Shown one piece after another: positions 1 through 11,456 of a DNA stretch of 47,500 bases. The stretch's first letter is position 1; the number at the start of each line of letters is the position of its first letter. A program made the position numbers and the translations under genes. Where the stretch lies: contig JACVTC010000106.1 in NCBI GenBank assembly GCA_016946835.1, positions 155,001-202,500 of the forward strand. The letters run 5' to 3'. This stretch comes from Neocallimastix lanati (nom. inval.) (taxonomy: Eukaryota > Neocallimastigomycota > Neocallimastigomycetes > Neocallimastigales > Neocallimastigaceae). The notes beneath the pieces were generated by a model. It was given only the letters and a program-made list of their open reading frames with translations. It searched no databases and was not told where the DNA came from.

Positions 1-1699
1 ATTTATTATTTTAATATTTTTTAATGAATATTTATATTTTATTTTTTATTATTATAATAATAAAAATTCATAAAATATACTTAATTTAATGTTAATAATT
101 AATAAATAGAAAATATATTAATTTTGATTGGTTTTAAATTTTGATGTATAAAATTATTCATATTATATATTCATTCAATTCTACATTAAGATTACAGTTA
201 ACAGTGATGTTTATTATAACATTGAAATATCAAATTGGATACTTTTATATTATAATAGTAAAGCTTATTTAATAAAAAATAAGAAAATAGATAAATAAAA
301 TTGTAATTTTAAATTATTATGATTGATTTTATATTAAATATATAAAAGTAAGAAACAAATGCTTTTTCCAAAAAATAGAAATTTATTTTAAAAAAAACAT
401 TATTAGAATAAAATTATCCTCAAAGAATGAATATAGAATATATAATAATAAAATATATATATATATATATATATTTATTTTTTTGATATATAGCTTTAAA
501 ATCATGAAATTATATATTAATGGTATTTCATTATATTTTTATATTATTAGATATATAATTTAATAATAAAGTAAATAATTTTTAATTATAATTTATAAAA
601 TCATAAAATTATTAACACAAAAATATTATATATAAATATTTTGATTTATCATTTATATTATTATTCATATTTATTAATACTTACGAAGATAAATATTAAA
701 ATAAAATAAAATTTTTAATTTTATTTTATTTTTTTATTTTTATTTTTTTTATATTTATAAATACTTGATATTTAAAATAATTAAAACTTTTCTTAACTGT
801 AATAATTAAAATACATGTATATTATTCATATATTAAAATACTTGTTAAAGTTTATATTATTTTAATTATTATATTAAGAAAGAATTATATTATTAATTAT
901 AATAAATATAATAAAAAAAAATGTATTACAAATTATAGTGAATTTTTAAAATAAATAATATTATCTATATTTATATAGATAATATTAAAGAATTTTTGTT
1001 TATAATTAATACTTTAATTTTAAAAAAAAATTTATTAACTAAGTTTATTTTATTAATGTTTATCTGCATTTTTTTTTTTTAATTTTAAAATTATTATTGT
1101 TTTATTAATGTGTGTTATAAATTTCTATTAAAATTCTACAATAATTTAAATAATAATACATAGTATCTTCTCTTATAAATAAGGAAAAAAAAAAACAATA
1201 AATATCAATACAATTATTAAAAGTAAGACAAATACAATGAAAAAAGTATATAAATCTTCTGCTCTTTTATTTGTAAAGAATATAATTATTTTATTAATCA
1301 AAATTTTACTAGTTATTTTTATAACTAGTTAAAAATATCTATAAATATAAATAAAAATAAAAAAATTACATTTATTTTTAATATTAAATTTTAATATCAA
1401 ATTATTACCTCTTACTTTATAATCACATAATTAATTATTATAAATTTCATTGAGATATTATTATCATAAAAATTTAATATTAAAATAATTTAAAAATTTT
1501 TAATATAATTTTTTATTTTATAATTGATTAAAGACTTTTTATTTTATTTTCATTTTTATTCCATATATATAAATTACATACTAAAATAAAAAAAAAAAAA
1601 AAAAAATACACCAATTTCAATGATAAAAATTTTATAAGTTAGTTTTAAAAAAAATTTTTTATACCAATTTATTATTAATATATATATATTTGAATTTAA

Positions 1700-1742
<43 letters not shown>

Positions 1743-1888
1743 ATACATATGCTTAATATGCTTAATGATAATCTAATAATTGAATTATTATTAGATTCAT
1801 TTCTATAAAATAATAGAAAGTAATACTTTATATTATTTTATTTTTTATTTTATCATTTCTTTAAATACTATCAAGCATAATTATTATT
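1..1888. other. Intergenic A/T-rich region
   Basis: No gene is recognisable. It holds a TA run near 457-472, a short perfect palindrome at about 956-985 (arms AATATTATCTATA / TATAGATAATATT), poly-A near 1590-1606 and an AAAT tetranucleotide repeat at 1700-1744. A 31-codon ATG-initiated reading frame at 1237-1332 (+) has a hydrophobic, signal-like translation and ends in a 9-bp hairpin (ACTAGTTAT / ATAACTAGT). It has no recognisable homology and is probably chance. Confidence 0.7.
1700..1744. repeat. (AAAT)n microsatellite
   Basis: About eleven uninterrupted AAAT units lie about 150 bp beyond the stop codon of the mannanase gene. Confidence 0.95.
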
Positions 1889-3073
1889 TTATAATTCAAC
1901 TTTACACATTTCAAAATTAATTTCCTCACCACTTTTAGCATTTTGAATAGGAGTGTAATCATCAACATAGGTAGTAATATTTTTATCATACATATTGAAA
2001 CCATCATAATTTGGATATTCATCATGAGCAATCATCCAGAACATAATACCATTGTAATCATTATCAATTAAATTTTGCATATATTTTGGATAAATTTCAT
2101 CACGCTTATCAAATGGAAGACCAAATTCTTCCATAATAATTGGTTTATTTAATTGCTTCTTAACAGCATTAGCATGACTTTCGATATATTGAATTCCTTC
2201 GTTAACTAAATCTTTAAATCCCCAGTAGGTAGCGTAAAGATGAATAGTAGCAAAATCAATGTTTTCAAGTGAAGCATTCTTAACGAAATCATTACCATCA
2301 CCAAATCCATAAATATCATTATCAGTATCAACACCAGCTAAACCGAAACCCTCTTCACCAGAACTAACCATATGTTCTGAATCAATAGACTTAACAAAAG
2401 TAGACATTTCATCAATCCAAGAAGTAACAGTTTCAGTAGTACATTTTTCGTTTTTATCCATGTTGGTTCCCCAGCATCTTGGTTCATTAGCTAATTCCCA
2501 AGAAAAGATGGTACCATCATCCTTATACTTTTTACCGGTGATGGTGTTAGTACGATTGATGATAGTTTCAACATATTTCTTATAAGATTTCTTAATTTCT
2601 GGTTCAGTATAAAATTGATAATGTTCAGTGAAACCAAATTCTCTAACCCATTGTTCCATACCCCCGAAATCAGCCCAATTGTTAGTAAAAGCAATAATTA
2701 AACGAATATCATGTTGCTCAGCTAAAGCAATAACTTTATCAAGTCTTTGAAGACCATTTTCACCTTCGTTAACCTCAATTTCGCGAGTAACATTATTTAA
2801 TGAAGTATAATAAACACCTTCTTCAATATAGGCCTCATCCATAAAAGCAAAAGTTCTTAAAACATTAAGATTGTGCTTCTTCGCTATTTCGAAAATCTTT
2901 GGAGTAGCATATTCAATATCCTTATAATGAAGGTAATAATTATTACTACCTGTGAAATAGAATGTTCTTCCATCGAGGACAAACTTATCACCACATCTCT
3001 TAACAATATCTAAAGAGTATGAAAATTTTGTTAATAAAGCAATACAGGTAGAAAATAAAAAGAAACCTTTCAT
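1889..3073 (-). CDS. Secreted GH5 endo-1,4-beta-mannanase
   Basis: Intronless 394-aa glycoside hydrolase family 5, best matching the subfamily 7 beta-mannanases that cut the backbone of plant mannans outside the cell. Residues 1-20 (MKGFFLFSTCIALLTKFSYS) form a signal peptide. The mature TIM-barrel starts near LDIVKRCGDKFVLDG. The acid/base glutamate is E197 in SWELANEPR and the nucleophile is E316 in IIMEEFGLP. H278 and Y280 in ATIHLY and W346 in FWMIAHDE fit the substrate-binding positions of the fold. The length covers one catalytic domain only: no dockerin and no carbohydrate-binding module follow, so it is probably a free enzyme rather than a cellulosomal one. The start is the first ATG before the signal peptide. 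Coding sequence is clearly richer in G+C than the flanks. Confident on family, less so on exact substrate. Confidence 0.93.
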   Translation of the reverse strand: MKGFFLFSTCIALLTKFSYSLDIVKRCGDKFVLDGRTFYFTGSNNYYLHYKDIEYATPKIFEIAKKHNLNVLRTFAFMDEAYIEEGVYYTSLNNVTREIEVNEGENGLQRLDKVIALAEQHDIRLIIAFTNNWADFGGMEQWVREFGFTEHYQFYTEPEIKKSYKKYVETIINRTNTITGKKYKDDGTIFSWELANEPRCWGTNMDKNEKCTTETVTSWIDEMSTFVKSIDSEHMVSSGEEGFGLAGVDTDNDIYGFGDGNDFVKNASLENIDFATIHLYATYWGFKDLVNEGIQYIESHANAVKKQLNKPIIMEEFGLPFDKRDEIYPKYMQNLIDNDYNGIMFWMIAHDEYPNYDGFNMYDKNITTYVDDYTPIQNAKSGEEINFEMCKVEL

Positions 3074-4407
3074 TTTAATTTATAATATATTTTTAATTTA
3101 AAAAAAATTATTTTGAATGTTAATCTATAAATAAATATATGTATATATATTTTATTTTATTATACTTTTTCTTTTTATTTTATTTTATTTTTTTTATAGG
3201 AAAAAGATATGTATTTATACTAATAAAAAAAAAATGATATTAAATATATATATATTTTTTTAAAAAAAAAAGAATTTTAAATTAATTTATTACTATTAAA
3301 TCTATTAATACTCAAATAATCCATTTTATATATAGTATTTTTATTAATATATAACTTTTTCTTTATAAATAAGAATTATTTTTAATTTGATGACATTGTT
3401 ATTGTTATTTAATAATATTAGAGAGTATATAAATAAAATAAATTAAAAATTTAATTGTTAAAATTTTTAAATTAATATTGAGTATAAAATTATATCATAA
3501 TAATAATAATAAAAAAAAGACAAGGAGATTAATTTTTTAATTTATTAAATAAATTTATTCTTCAAAGAATAAATGAATAAATGAAATAAAATAATAATAA
3601 ATAAAAATTAATAAAAAAAAAATAAAATAAAATAAAATTAATGGTTCGAAAATAAATTATTATTATTTTTTTAATAGTAAAAATAAATTAATTAGTAACA
3701 TTTTAAGGATGATTAAATTTTAATTCTAATTCTAATTCTAATAATAATAATAATAATAATAATTATAATAATAATAATAATAAAAGGAATTAAAAGGAAT
3801 TGAACTTTTTGCAATTGAATTAATGTATTAATAATAATTTTATTAAAAAAAGGGAAAAAAAGGAAAAAAAAGGAAAAAAAGGACTCAGAATGAGTAATTA
3901 AATTAATTATTAAAAAAATAAAAATAAAAATAAAATAAAAATAAAAATAAAAATTAAAAAAAAAATAAAAATAAAATAAAATAATAATTATTATATTAAT
4001 TAAATGGAATTTTTATTTTTATTAATAAAAAGAGTTTTAAAATTAAATAAGAATTATATTATAAATATTACTTAATTGATACACAAAACAAATGTTTCTA
4101 TAAATTTTGATAAAAAATAAAATAAAAATAAAATAAAATAAAATAAAAATTATTATATTAATTAAATGGAATTTTTATTTTTATTAATAAAAAGAGTTTT
4201 AAAATTAAATAAGAAATATATTAAAAACATAACTTGATACACAAAAAAAAATATTTCTATAAATTTTGATTTAAGTGTAACATTTTTATTATTTTATATC
4301 ATTTAAATTTTTTTAATCTCTATTAATATATAATAATTTATTTTTATATTTAGCTAAATTAAAATATATTATATTTTTTTTAAATTTAAAGAAGAAATTT
4401 TAATTTT

Positions 4408-4442
<35 letters not shown>

Positions 4443-6000
4443 TTATTATCTAAATTTAATAATTTATATTATTATATGAATTATTTAATTTTTTTTTTAT
4501 CTAATTTTATTAATAAATTTTTATTAACAAATTCACCGTTTATTGAATGTTTAAATTTAAATTGCCATGAATTAGATTAAATATATAAACATTAAACAAA
4601 AATATTCGTTTAAAATAACAATATAATATATTCCTATTAATATCGTTTTTTTAAAATATATTAATACGTTAAAAATTGGTTAAAATATTTATTAAAAATA
4701 ATAATATCATAATAATACCAATTATACTAATAAATAATAAATATTAACAACTTTTAATAAAAAAAAGTTTAATAATATTCATTTGGTAAAGAAAGGAATA
4801 ATAATTAATATATTTATATTTAATTACCAAAAATTAATGTATTTTAATAATTAAAAAACTTTCATTTGAACTTTTATATATTTTATATAATATATATAAT
4901 TATATTTTTATATATTTTTTTCTAATATATTAATATTTTTAAAAATATTGAAATATATATGGCTATTATTAATATTATAATAAATATATTTTATTGATTT
5001 ATAATAATAAAAATAAAAAATTACATATATATTAATAAAAAAAAATATTTATATATAAAAATATATTAAATACATTAGTATTCATTTTTGGTTATTATAA
5101 ATTTACCAAAGGAATATTATTAAACTTTTTTTTTTATTAAAATTTGGTAATAATTATTAGTATTATTAGTATTATGTTACTATTTTTAATTTTTTTTATT
5201 AGTATTATTATGTTACTATTTTTAATTTTTTTTAAAGTAATTTTTTATCCTAATATTTAAATATATTAAATAAATATAAAAAGATATAAAACTATATATT
5301 TATATCTTTTATTTTTTTTTATTTATAATTATTTATTGTTTTCTTTTTTTCTTTTTTTTTTCTTTTTCTTCTTTTTTTTTTTTTAACTGATATATTTTGT
5401 AAACTTTTTATGTTATCTAATAAAATATTCAAAAATTTACAAATATGCTGAATCACATATTTGATTTATATCATAATCTTTATTAATTTATATATTGTTA
5501 AAATGATAGTAAATAAGATTAAGTAAATAAGATTAAGCACATTATGCTTTATTATAAATAAAATTTATATAAATACATGTAATAATTATTATTTTAAAAG
5601 GGATTCTTCTTTATTAAATAAAAAGATTATTATTAAAAAATTTAATAATAATTATAAAGAGTTTATTCAGAACTTCATATTTTTAAAAGATATATATATT
5701 TTTTAAAATTATATTTACTATATTGCCTAATTAAACTTTTAAAAAATAAAAAAAAAAAAAAATTAAAAATATTTAATCAATAATAATTAGTAAATAAAAT
5801 TTAAATTACTGTATGAATACTATTTTCTAGTGTCATAATATATTTTAATATCAGTAATATATATATATTTAAAACTACTTTTTTTTTTTTTTTTTTTTTT
5901 AAAGTAGTTTTATAAAATTAAAACAAAAATTTTATTAATAACATTTTCATCATTTTTTTTTTAAAAAAAAAAAAAGAAAAAGATAAAGGATATAAAATTA
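3074..6000. other. Intergenic region with duplicated A/T-rich blocks
   Basis: No coding region seen. The first roughly 170 bases should contain the mannanase promoter and 5' UTR. Further in are AAT repeats at 3738-3782, AAAT/AAAAT tracts near 3920-3985, a 125-bp direct repeat at 3986-4271, poly-T at 4411-4437, and a short direct repeat around 5155-5235 (units containing ATTATGTTACTATTTTTAAT). A (T)n(A)n palindrome lies near 5950-5975. Confidence 0.7.
3986..4271. repeat. 125-bp direct repeat, two copies
   Basis: Copies at about 3986-4111 and 4147-4271 share a block that runs from TTATTATATTAATTAAATGG through AATAAAAAGAGTTTTAAAAT to TTTCTATAAATTTTGAT, with a few substitutions and small indels. 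They are separated by an AAAAT-rich spacer. This is a local duplication of non-coding DNA. Confidence 0.9.
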
Positions 6001-6332
6001 TAAAATATTAATAAATATTCTAGTAAAAATATATAATTACATAAATTATAAAATATATAATAAATCAATATTTATAAATTATTATTTTTTTTATCTCTCT
6101 ATTTTTTAATATAATTAGAAATAAATAAATGTAGAAATAATAGTGTATATAATAATAAAAGTAAATAAAATATTAATAAATATTCTAGTAAAAATATATA
6201 ATTACAATAATTATAAAATATATAATAAATCAATATTTATAAATTATTATTTTTTTTTTATCTCTCTATTTTTTAATATAATTAGAACTAAATAAATGTT
6301 GAAATAATAGTGTATATAATAATAAAAGTAAA
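6001..6332. repeat. Tandem duplication (about 165 bp x 2) of the SBP gene 3' end
   Basis: Unit 1 (6001-6165) and unit 2 (6166-about 6332) are nearly identical, both starting TAAAATATTAATAAATATTC and ending at AATAATAAAAGTAAATAA. Unit 2 carries the last 15 codons and the stop of the solute-binding protein gene plus the beginning of its 3' UTR. Unit 1 is an extra copy downstream in which the stop codon position reads ATTTAT, so it no longer has the TAG. There are only a few substitutions and single-base length changes, so the duplication is recent. Confidence 0.93.
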
Positions 6333-7109
6333 TAATCCAAAGAATGATTTTTTTGGATTAGATGAATTTATATTCAGATTTGAATCATTTATTACATCTG
6401 TTAAAGATTTTTCTCCAAAGATATATTCATAAATATTTTTTCTAAAATCACTGGACCACTTACTATAAGTGGAACTATTTGGTCTTGTAACTACTTGTAA
6501 ACTTTTGTAAAATGGACAGTCTACAACACTACAAACTTCTTTATCATCATATAAACTTGAAAGTGGAGAATTTAATCTTCTTTCTATTATAAGTATTTTT
6601 TGAATATAACTTGATATTATAAATTTAAATGCAGTAACCGAAGCTTCCTTCTTTTCATCCGTAATATGTTTGTTAATACCTACACTATATCCTCCTATTA
6701 TGGATCCTGATATTCCTGATTTGCTACCTGGAAGAATGGTATAATCATAAGTATCATGAAATTTTGAGGCATACCATAATTTTGCAAAAATAAAGTTTTC
6801 ATTAAATATATTTTCAAAAGTATAATATAAATTTGATTTAAAGACAAAATCTATTTTTAAATTTAATTCATAAAATGTATAGAAAAAATATAATTAATAA
6901 ATTAATAAATTACAATATGATCAGTATTTATGTATTTATATTATATATGTTTTTTTAAATAATTAATATTATTATTATTATTAATGCTATTTATTCTCTT
7001 ACTGCTATTATTATAAATATTACTATTAGAATTAATATTATTATTATTATTATTAATTTTATAGTAATTTTTAATTAGCAATTATAAAATACAATACCAA
7101 TATGATATT

Positions 7110-7152
<43 letters not shown>

Positions 7153-7319
7153 ATTTATGATTTTCTTTCATACCTGATGATATTTCATTTTTTATTTGTT
7201 TTAACTTTTTTAATGCATCTTTTATATTTTGACTCTGTAAATCTGGGAATGGTGAATCATGTTCATTTCGAAATGAATAAATAAATTCATAAACGGAACA
7301 TGTTCCTATTTCGGTATCT

Positions 7320-7353
<34 letters not shown>

Positions 7354-8474
7354 TTATTTCATTTTATTTTTAAATTTTTTAAATTTCATTTAATTTTGAT
7401 TTTAATATTAATTTTATTAATTTTTAGCTACTTTCAAATAACTTTAGATTAATAAATAAATATAAATAAATATGTATTTATAATTGATTATATATTAAAT
7501 TTACCATGCAATAATCCATTATATCCAATTAAATTTGTATTATTATTTTCTCTTTCTTTGTTTAAAATATATTTTCCTGTTTCTAGTAGTTCATCCCATG
7601 TTTTTGGAATGACTTTATTGTATTTTTGTAATAATTTTACATTGTAATAAAGTGCAGTAACGTCAAAAGAAAATGGCTATTTAATTATTTTTTTTTTAAA
7701 AAAAAAAATAAAATGAGAAAAAAAAAAAAAGAAATATTACTAAATAAAAAGAATATTATTTTAATTTTTTTTTTTTTATAAAAATTTTTTATAAATTCAT
7801 AGAATATAAAAATTATAAATATATAATAAATTAAATAAACAAAAAATAAAATATAATAAAATATAATAAAATATAATAAATATATAAATATATAAATAAA
7901 TAAAAAAAAACATTTACAAATGCAACTAATTTGTTTTTATAATAACATGTTTGAAATATTTTAGAATTTTTATACATATCAATATATTCTTTAGGTATAT
8001 AATCATCTAAAATTAAAAAATCTGGTGCAAATTTACTTGTAAATATATTATCAAAAAAGATTATATCATATTTATCTGATCTCTTTGATAAAATATATTC
8101 TACTGATGATTCATAGTCAGTTACTCCAACGGTTGAATTTTCTTTCGATAAAAAATTCATTGCTAATGTAATATTTAAATTATTATTAACTGAGTACTTA
8201 TTAAATTCATCAATGATTTTATCATATGAAAACCTTCCACCATTTTCAGAATTTGCTAATATATAAATAGTTATTGTTTTTCCTATATCTAAAATATTTT
8301 ATTTATTAATTTTCTATTTAGTAAAAATATAAAAAAATCTATATATATATATTTTTATATATATGGATGTAAATATTTTTTTATTTATATTTTATTATAA
8401 TTATTATTATTATTATAATTATTACAGATAATGGATAAAAAATAAATTAGGAATGAAATAATTTTTACTTTCAT
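6288..8474 (-). CDS. Secreted, C-terminally anchored extracellular solute-binding protein (five exons)
   Basis: Predicted 432 aa from exons 8474-8426, 8288-7918, 7676-7505, 7317-7174 and 6850-6288. All introns are GT-AG and all phases agree. Residues 1-17 (MKVKIISFLIYFLSIIY) are a signal peptide. The rest resembles bacterial extracellular solute-binding proteins (maltose/sugar-binding type): ITIYILANSENGGRF at the start of lobe 1, VTALYYNVKLLQKYNKVIP, then KTWDELLETGKYIL, and a second lobe with SGSIIGGYSVGINK. Anaerobic fungi are known to carry this domain, often fused to a class C GPCR-like seven-helix region. Here the protein instead ends with NSSNPKK followed by about 16 hydrophobic residues and a stop, which fits a GPI signal or a single tail anchor. 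No ABC transporter lies nearby, so a role in surface ligand sensing or capture is inference. Intron 4 holds poly-A and ATT tracts. Confidence 0.85.
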
Positions 8475-9432
8475 CTTATTTATTTAAAAATATATTTATA
8501 TATTTAATGAAATTACTAATAATTTTATTGAAAAAATACTATTATATTTTTACTAAATTTTTAATAATTATTAAATATTTTTGTTTTTCACTAAATAGCA
8601 AAAATAAAATAAAATAAAATAAAATAAAATAAAATAAAATAAAAATAAAATAAAAAATAAAATAAAATAAAATAAAAAAAAAAATAAAATAAAATAAAAT
8701 AAATAAAAATAATCCTCATTATTTTTATAATCTCTCATCTTAATATTTATATATTTTTTATTATTATTTTTATTACTTTTTAATCTCATTTTAATAATTA
8801 ATAATTAAAATTATAATTTTTTAATAATTTATGTATAAAGTTTTTTGTTACCAACTATTGATACCTTCATAAATTTTTATATTTAATTTTTAATAAATCA
8901 GAGGATATTTATAAATTAACAAAAATACTTTATTTTTTATTGTTTTATGAGACATAAAAATACATTATTATTTTCCAAAAAAAAAAAAAAAAAAAAAAGA
9001 GACAGATTATAAACTTTAACTAATTAAGAAAAAAATTAAAATAAAATAAAAAATAATATAAAAAATAATATAAAAAATAAAAAAAATATATAATAAATCA
9101 ATAATAAATATATAAGCTTTTTATAATACATAAAATTGTTATTAAATAAAATAAAATATGTGTAAATTAAAATATAAAATAAAATTAAAAAATAGATTTT
9201 ATTTTAAAATTATTATTTAAATTTAATTATATATATATATATAATTTATTCATAATATATATATATATATAAAACTATTTAATAATATTAATAATATATA
9301 TATATAGTAAAATCAATAATATATATATATACTGTTTATAATGATACATACAATTAATAAAAAATATATGTAAATTATGTAAGAAAATTTAATAACTTTT
9401 TTTTTTTTTTTTTTTTTTTATTATTATTATTT
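8475..9432. other. Intergenic A/T-rich region upstream of the SBP gene
   Basis: No gene seen. It includes AAAAT pentanucleotide runs at about 8603-8705, poly-A near 8979-8998, several TA runs at 9228-9330 and poly-T at 9399-9419. The last is the 3' tail of the retroelement fragment that follows. Confidence 0.7.
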
Positions 9433-9655
9433 TTATTTCCGGTTTCTGGTGTATACCTCTCTTAGTTTTAGCCCCTTCCCCTTAAGGACAGTAGGAATAT
9501 TGAGGTAGTTGCAACACTTCTTTATGTTTTTTGAATAGGCAGATAATATCCCTGTTGGACGGCCTTTCTGAGTGTTCAGCGTAGGTACTCTGAAATACAT
9601 ATTATTACTGAGAATTAGAATAATATACATATAATTTGAGAAAATATATACCTGT
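9400..9655 (-). mobile_element. Non-LTR retroelement 3'-end fragment with poly-A tail
   Basis: Read on the minus strand this is a reading frame of about 65 codons ending near 9433, followed by AATAATAATAA and a poly-A tail (poly-T at 9399-9419). The frame contains SAYSKNIKKCCNYLNIP. The same motif occurs in opposite orientation at 10430-10560 (AYAKSIRKCCDYLNIPTG), also followed by poly-A, so this is a dispersed element rather than a gene. The family is not identified. Confidence 0.65.
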
Positions 9656-9711
9656 AACCCTAACTACCATATTTTTTTTTTTTAAAAAAAAAAAAAAGAA
9701 AAAAAAAAAAT

Positions 9712-9837
9712 ACTCTTGTGGGGAAAACCTGGAAAATGGTCATCAAAGGGAGGGATCAAATCAGAAGCTTTTGGTATGATAGCCCATGGATTTACATCAA
9801 GGATAGAACCAAGGTTCAATTAAAAATATATAACCTT
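9712..9837 (+). pseudogene. LINE-like ORF2 C-terminal coding remnant
   Basis: A 42-codon open stretch reads TWKMVIKGRDQIRSFWY, DSPWIYIKDRTKVQLKIYN. The W-x2-V/I-x-KGRD...W pattern followed by a W-rich segment resembles the region between reverse transcriptase and zinc finger in L1-like plant and fungal LINEs. It is preceded by a T/A homopolymer junction, has no start codon and stops into A/T-rich DNA. The assignment rests on motif resemblance only. Confidence 0.5.
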
Positions 9838-9949
9838 TTTATAATAGATACATTTGTTATTGATTAAAATAAAATATATGTAAATTAAAATATAAAACAA
9901 AATTGAAAAACAGATATTGTTTTAAAATTAATATTTAAACTTAATTATC

Positions 9950-10267
<318 letters not shown>

Positions 10268-10429
10268 ATATTTTAATTTAATATTAAAAATCATTAGATA
10301 TATGATATATTTCCAACATTAGATAACTTAAAAATGTGGGGCGTTATATTACGAATTAATTTTTTATTTATAAGCCACGTTCCAAAATGTAACGTTCCAA
10401 AAATGCAGATATATTAAATATAGATATAA

Positions 10430-10567
10430 TTAAAATGCCTTCCAGTGTAGGGATAAATATCTGCCTATGCGAAAAGCATAAGGAAGTGTTGTGACTACCT
10501 CAATATTCCCACTGGGGACTAAAAATAAGGGTGGTATACATAGAAGTAAAAAAAAAAAAAAAAAAAA
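10430..10567 (+). mobile_element. Non-LTR retroelement 3'-end fragment with poly-A tail (inverted copy)
   Basis: The plus strand carries AAGTGTTGTGACTACCTCAA, then TATTCCCACTGG, and ends in a poly-A run at 10549-10567. The reverse complement of 9440-9545 has the same order of blocks (for example AAGTGTTGCAACTACCTCAA). One frame reads AYAKSIRKCCDYLNIPTG before stops. Together with 9400-9655 it forms an inverted pair of the same element's 3' ends, here degenerate. Confidence 0.7.
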
Positions 10568-10639
10568 CATTATAATCATTATAAATAGGTCATTAATAAT
10601 GACAAAAGAAATAATTATAAAAATTTTAATATCAGTCAA

Positions 10640-10865
10640 ATTACCAATGAAATGATTTCCATCATTTTTTAATATTTCATTGATTATTATATAAATATAT
10701 ATATATATATATTTTTTTTTTGAAATTAATAAAGTTTAATTTTTTGTTGGTAAAAAAAAATAACAATGTTATAAAAAAAAAAAAAAAAAAAATAAATATA
10801 ATAATAATATATTAAGATTTTAATTAAATTTAGGTATAAATTTATGATTATTAAGAATATGGGTA

Positions 10866-10908
<43 letters not shown>

Positions 10909-11010
10909 TAAATTATAGCTTTTGATTCATTCAAAGTTTAATAATTAAATCAATATGTATAAATATAATAAATTTTAAAATATACTGATTATTTTTATTA
11001 TATTTAATTA

Positions 11011-11058
<48 letters not shown>

Positions 11059-11456
11059 TATACATATATATATTATATGTTAAAATTTATTAAACATTTT
11101 TTTTATATTATTTATTTTTAACAAAAACGTATCATTAAACTTTAAACATATTGAATTTAATGAAATATATATTTTATTAAATTATTAATTTATTCATATA
11201 AATTTTTAATATTTATTTTTTTTTTTTTGTAGTGTAGGAAAAAACTTTATTAACTTCACATAAATTATTTTAAAACTATATTTTCATTATTATTTATTAA
11301 ATCAAAATAAAAAAAAAAAAAAATAGATTTTTATTTTTTAAAATTATAAATAAATAAATAAATAAAAAATAGATTTTTATTTTTAAAATTATATATTAAT
11401 AAAAATATATATATATATATTTATTTTTTTTTTTTGTGTTATATTATACTTTTTTT
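10640..11456. other. Intergenic A/T-rich region downstream of the U-box/VWA/Hint gene
   Basis: No gene seen. It holds poly-A at about 10772-10791, a long (T)n(A)n palindrome at 10868-10908, an AAT repeat at 11013-11056, a second A/T homopolymer cluster near 11310, and a TA run at 11405-11420. The 3' UTR of the gene read leftward into this region must lie just below 11457. Confidence 0.7.

Noticed and set aside
1237-1332. 31-aa signal-like peptide gene
   Set aside because: It is short, A/T-driven and ends in a simple hairpin, with no homologue or splice continuation seen. Phe/Ile/Leu-rich frames are common by chance here.
1889-1903. C-terminal KVEL of the mannanase as an ER-retention signal
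   Set aside because: The known signals are H/K-D-E-L types. Valine at the second position does not fit, and a signal peptide with extracellular function is expected.
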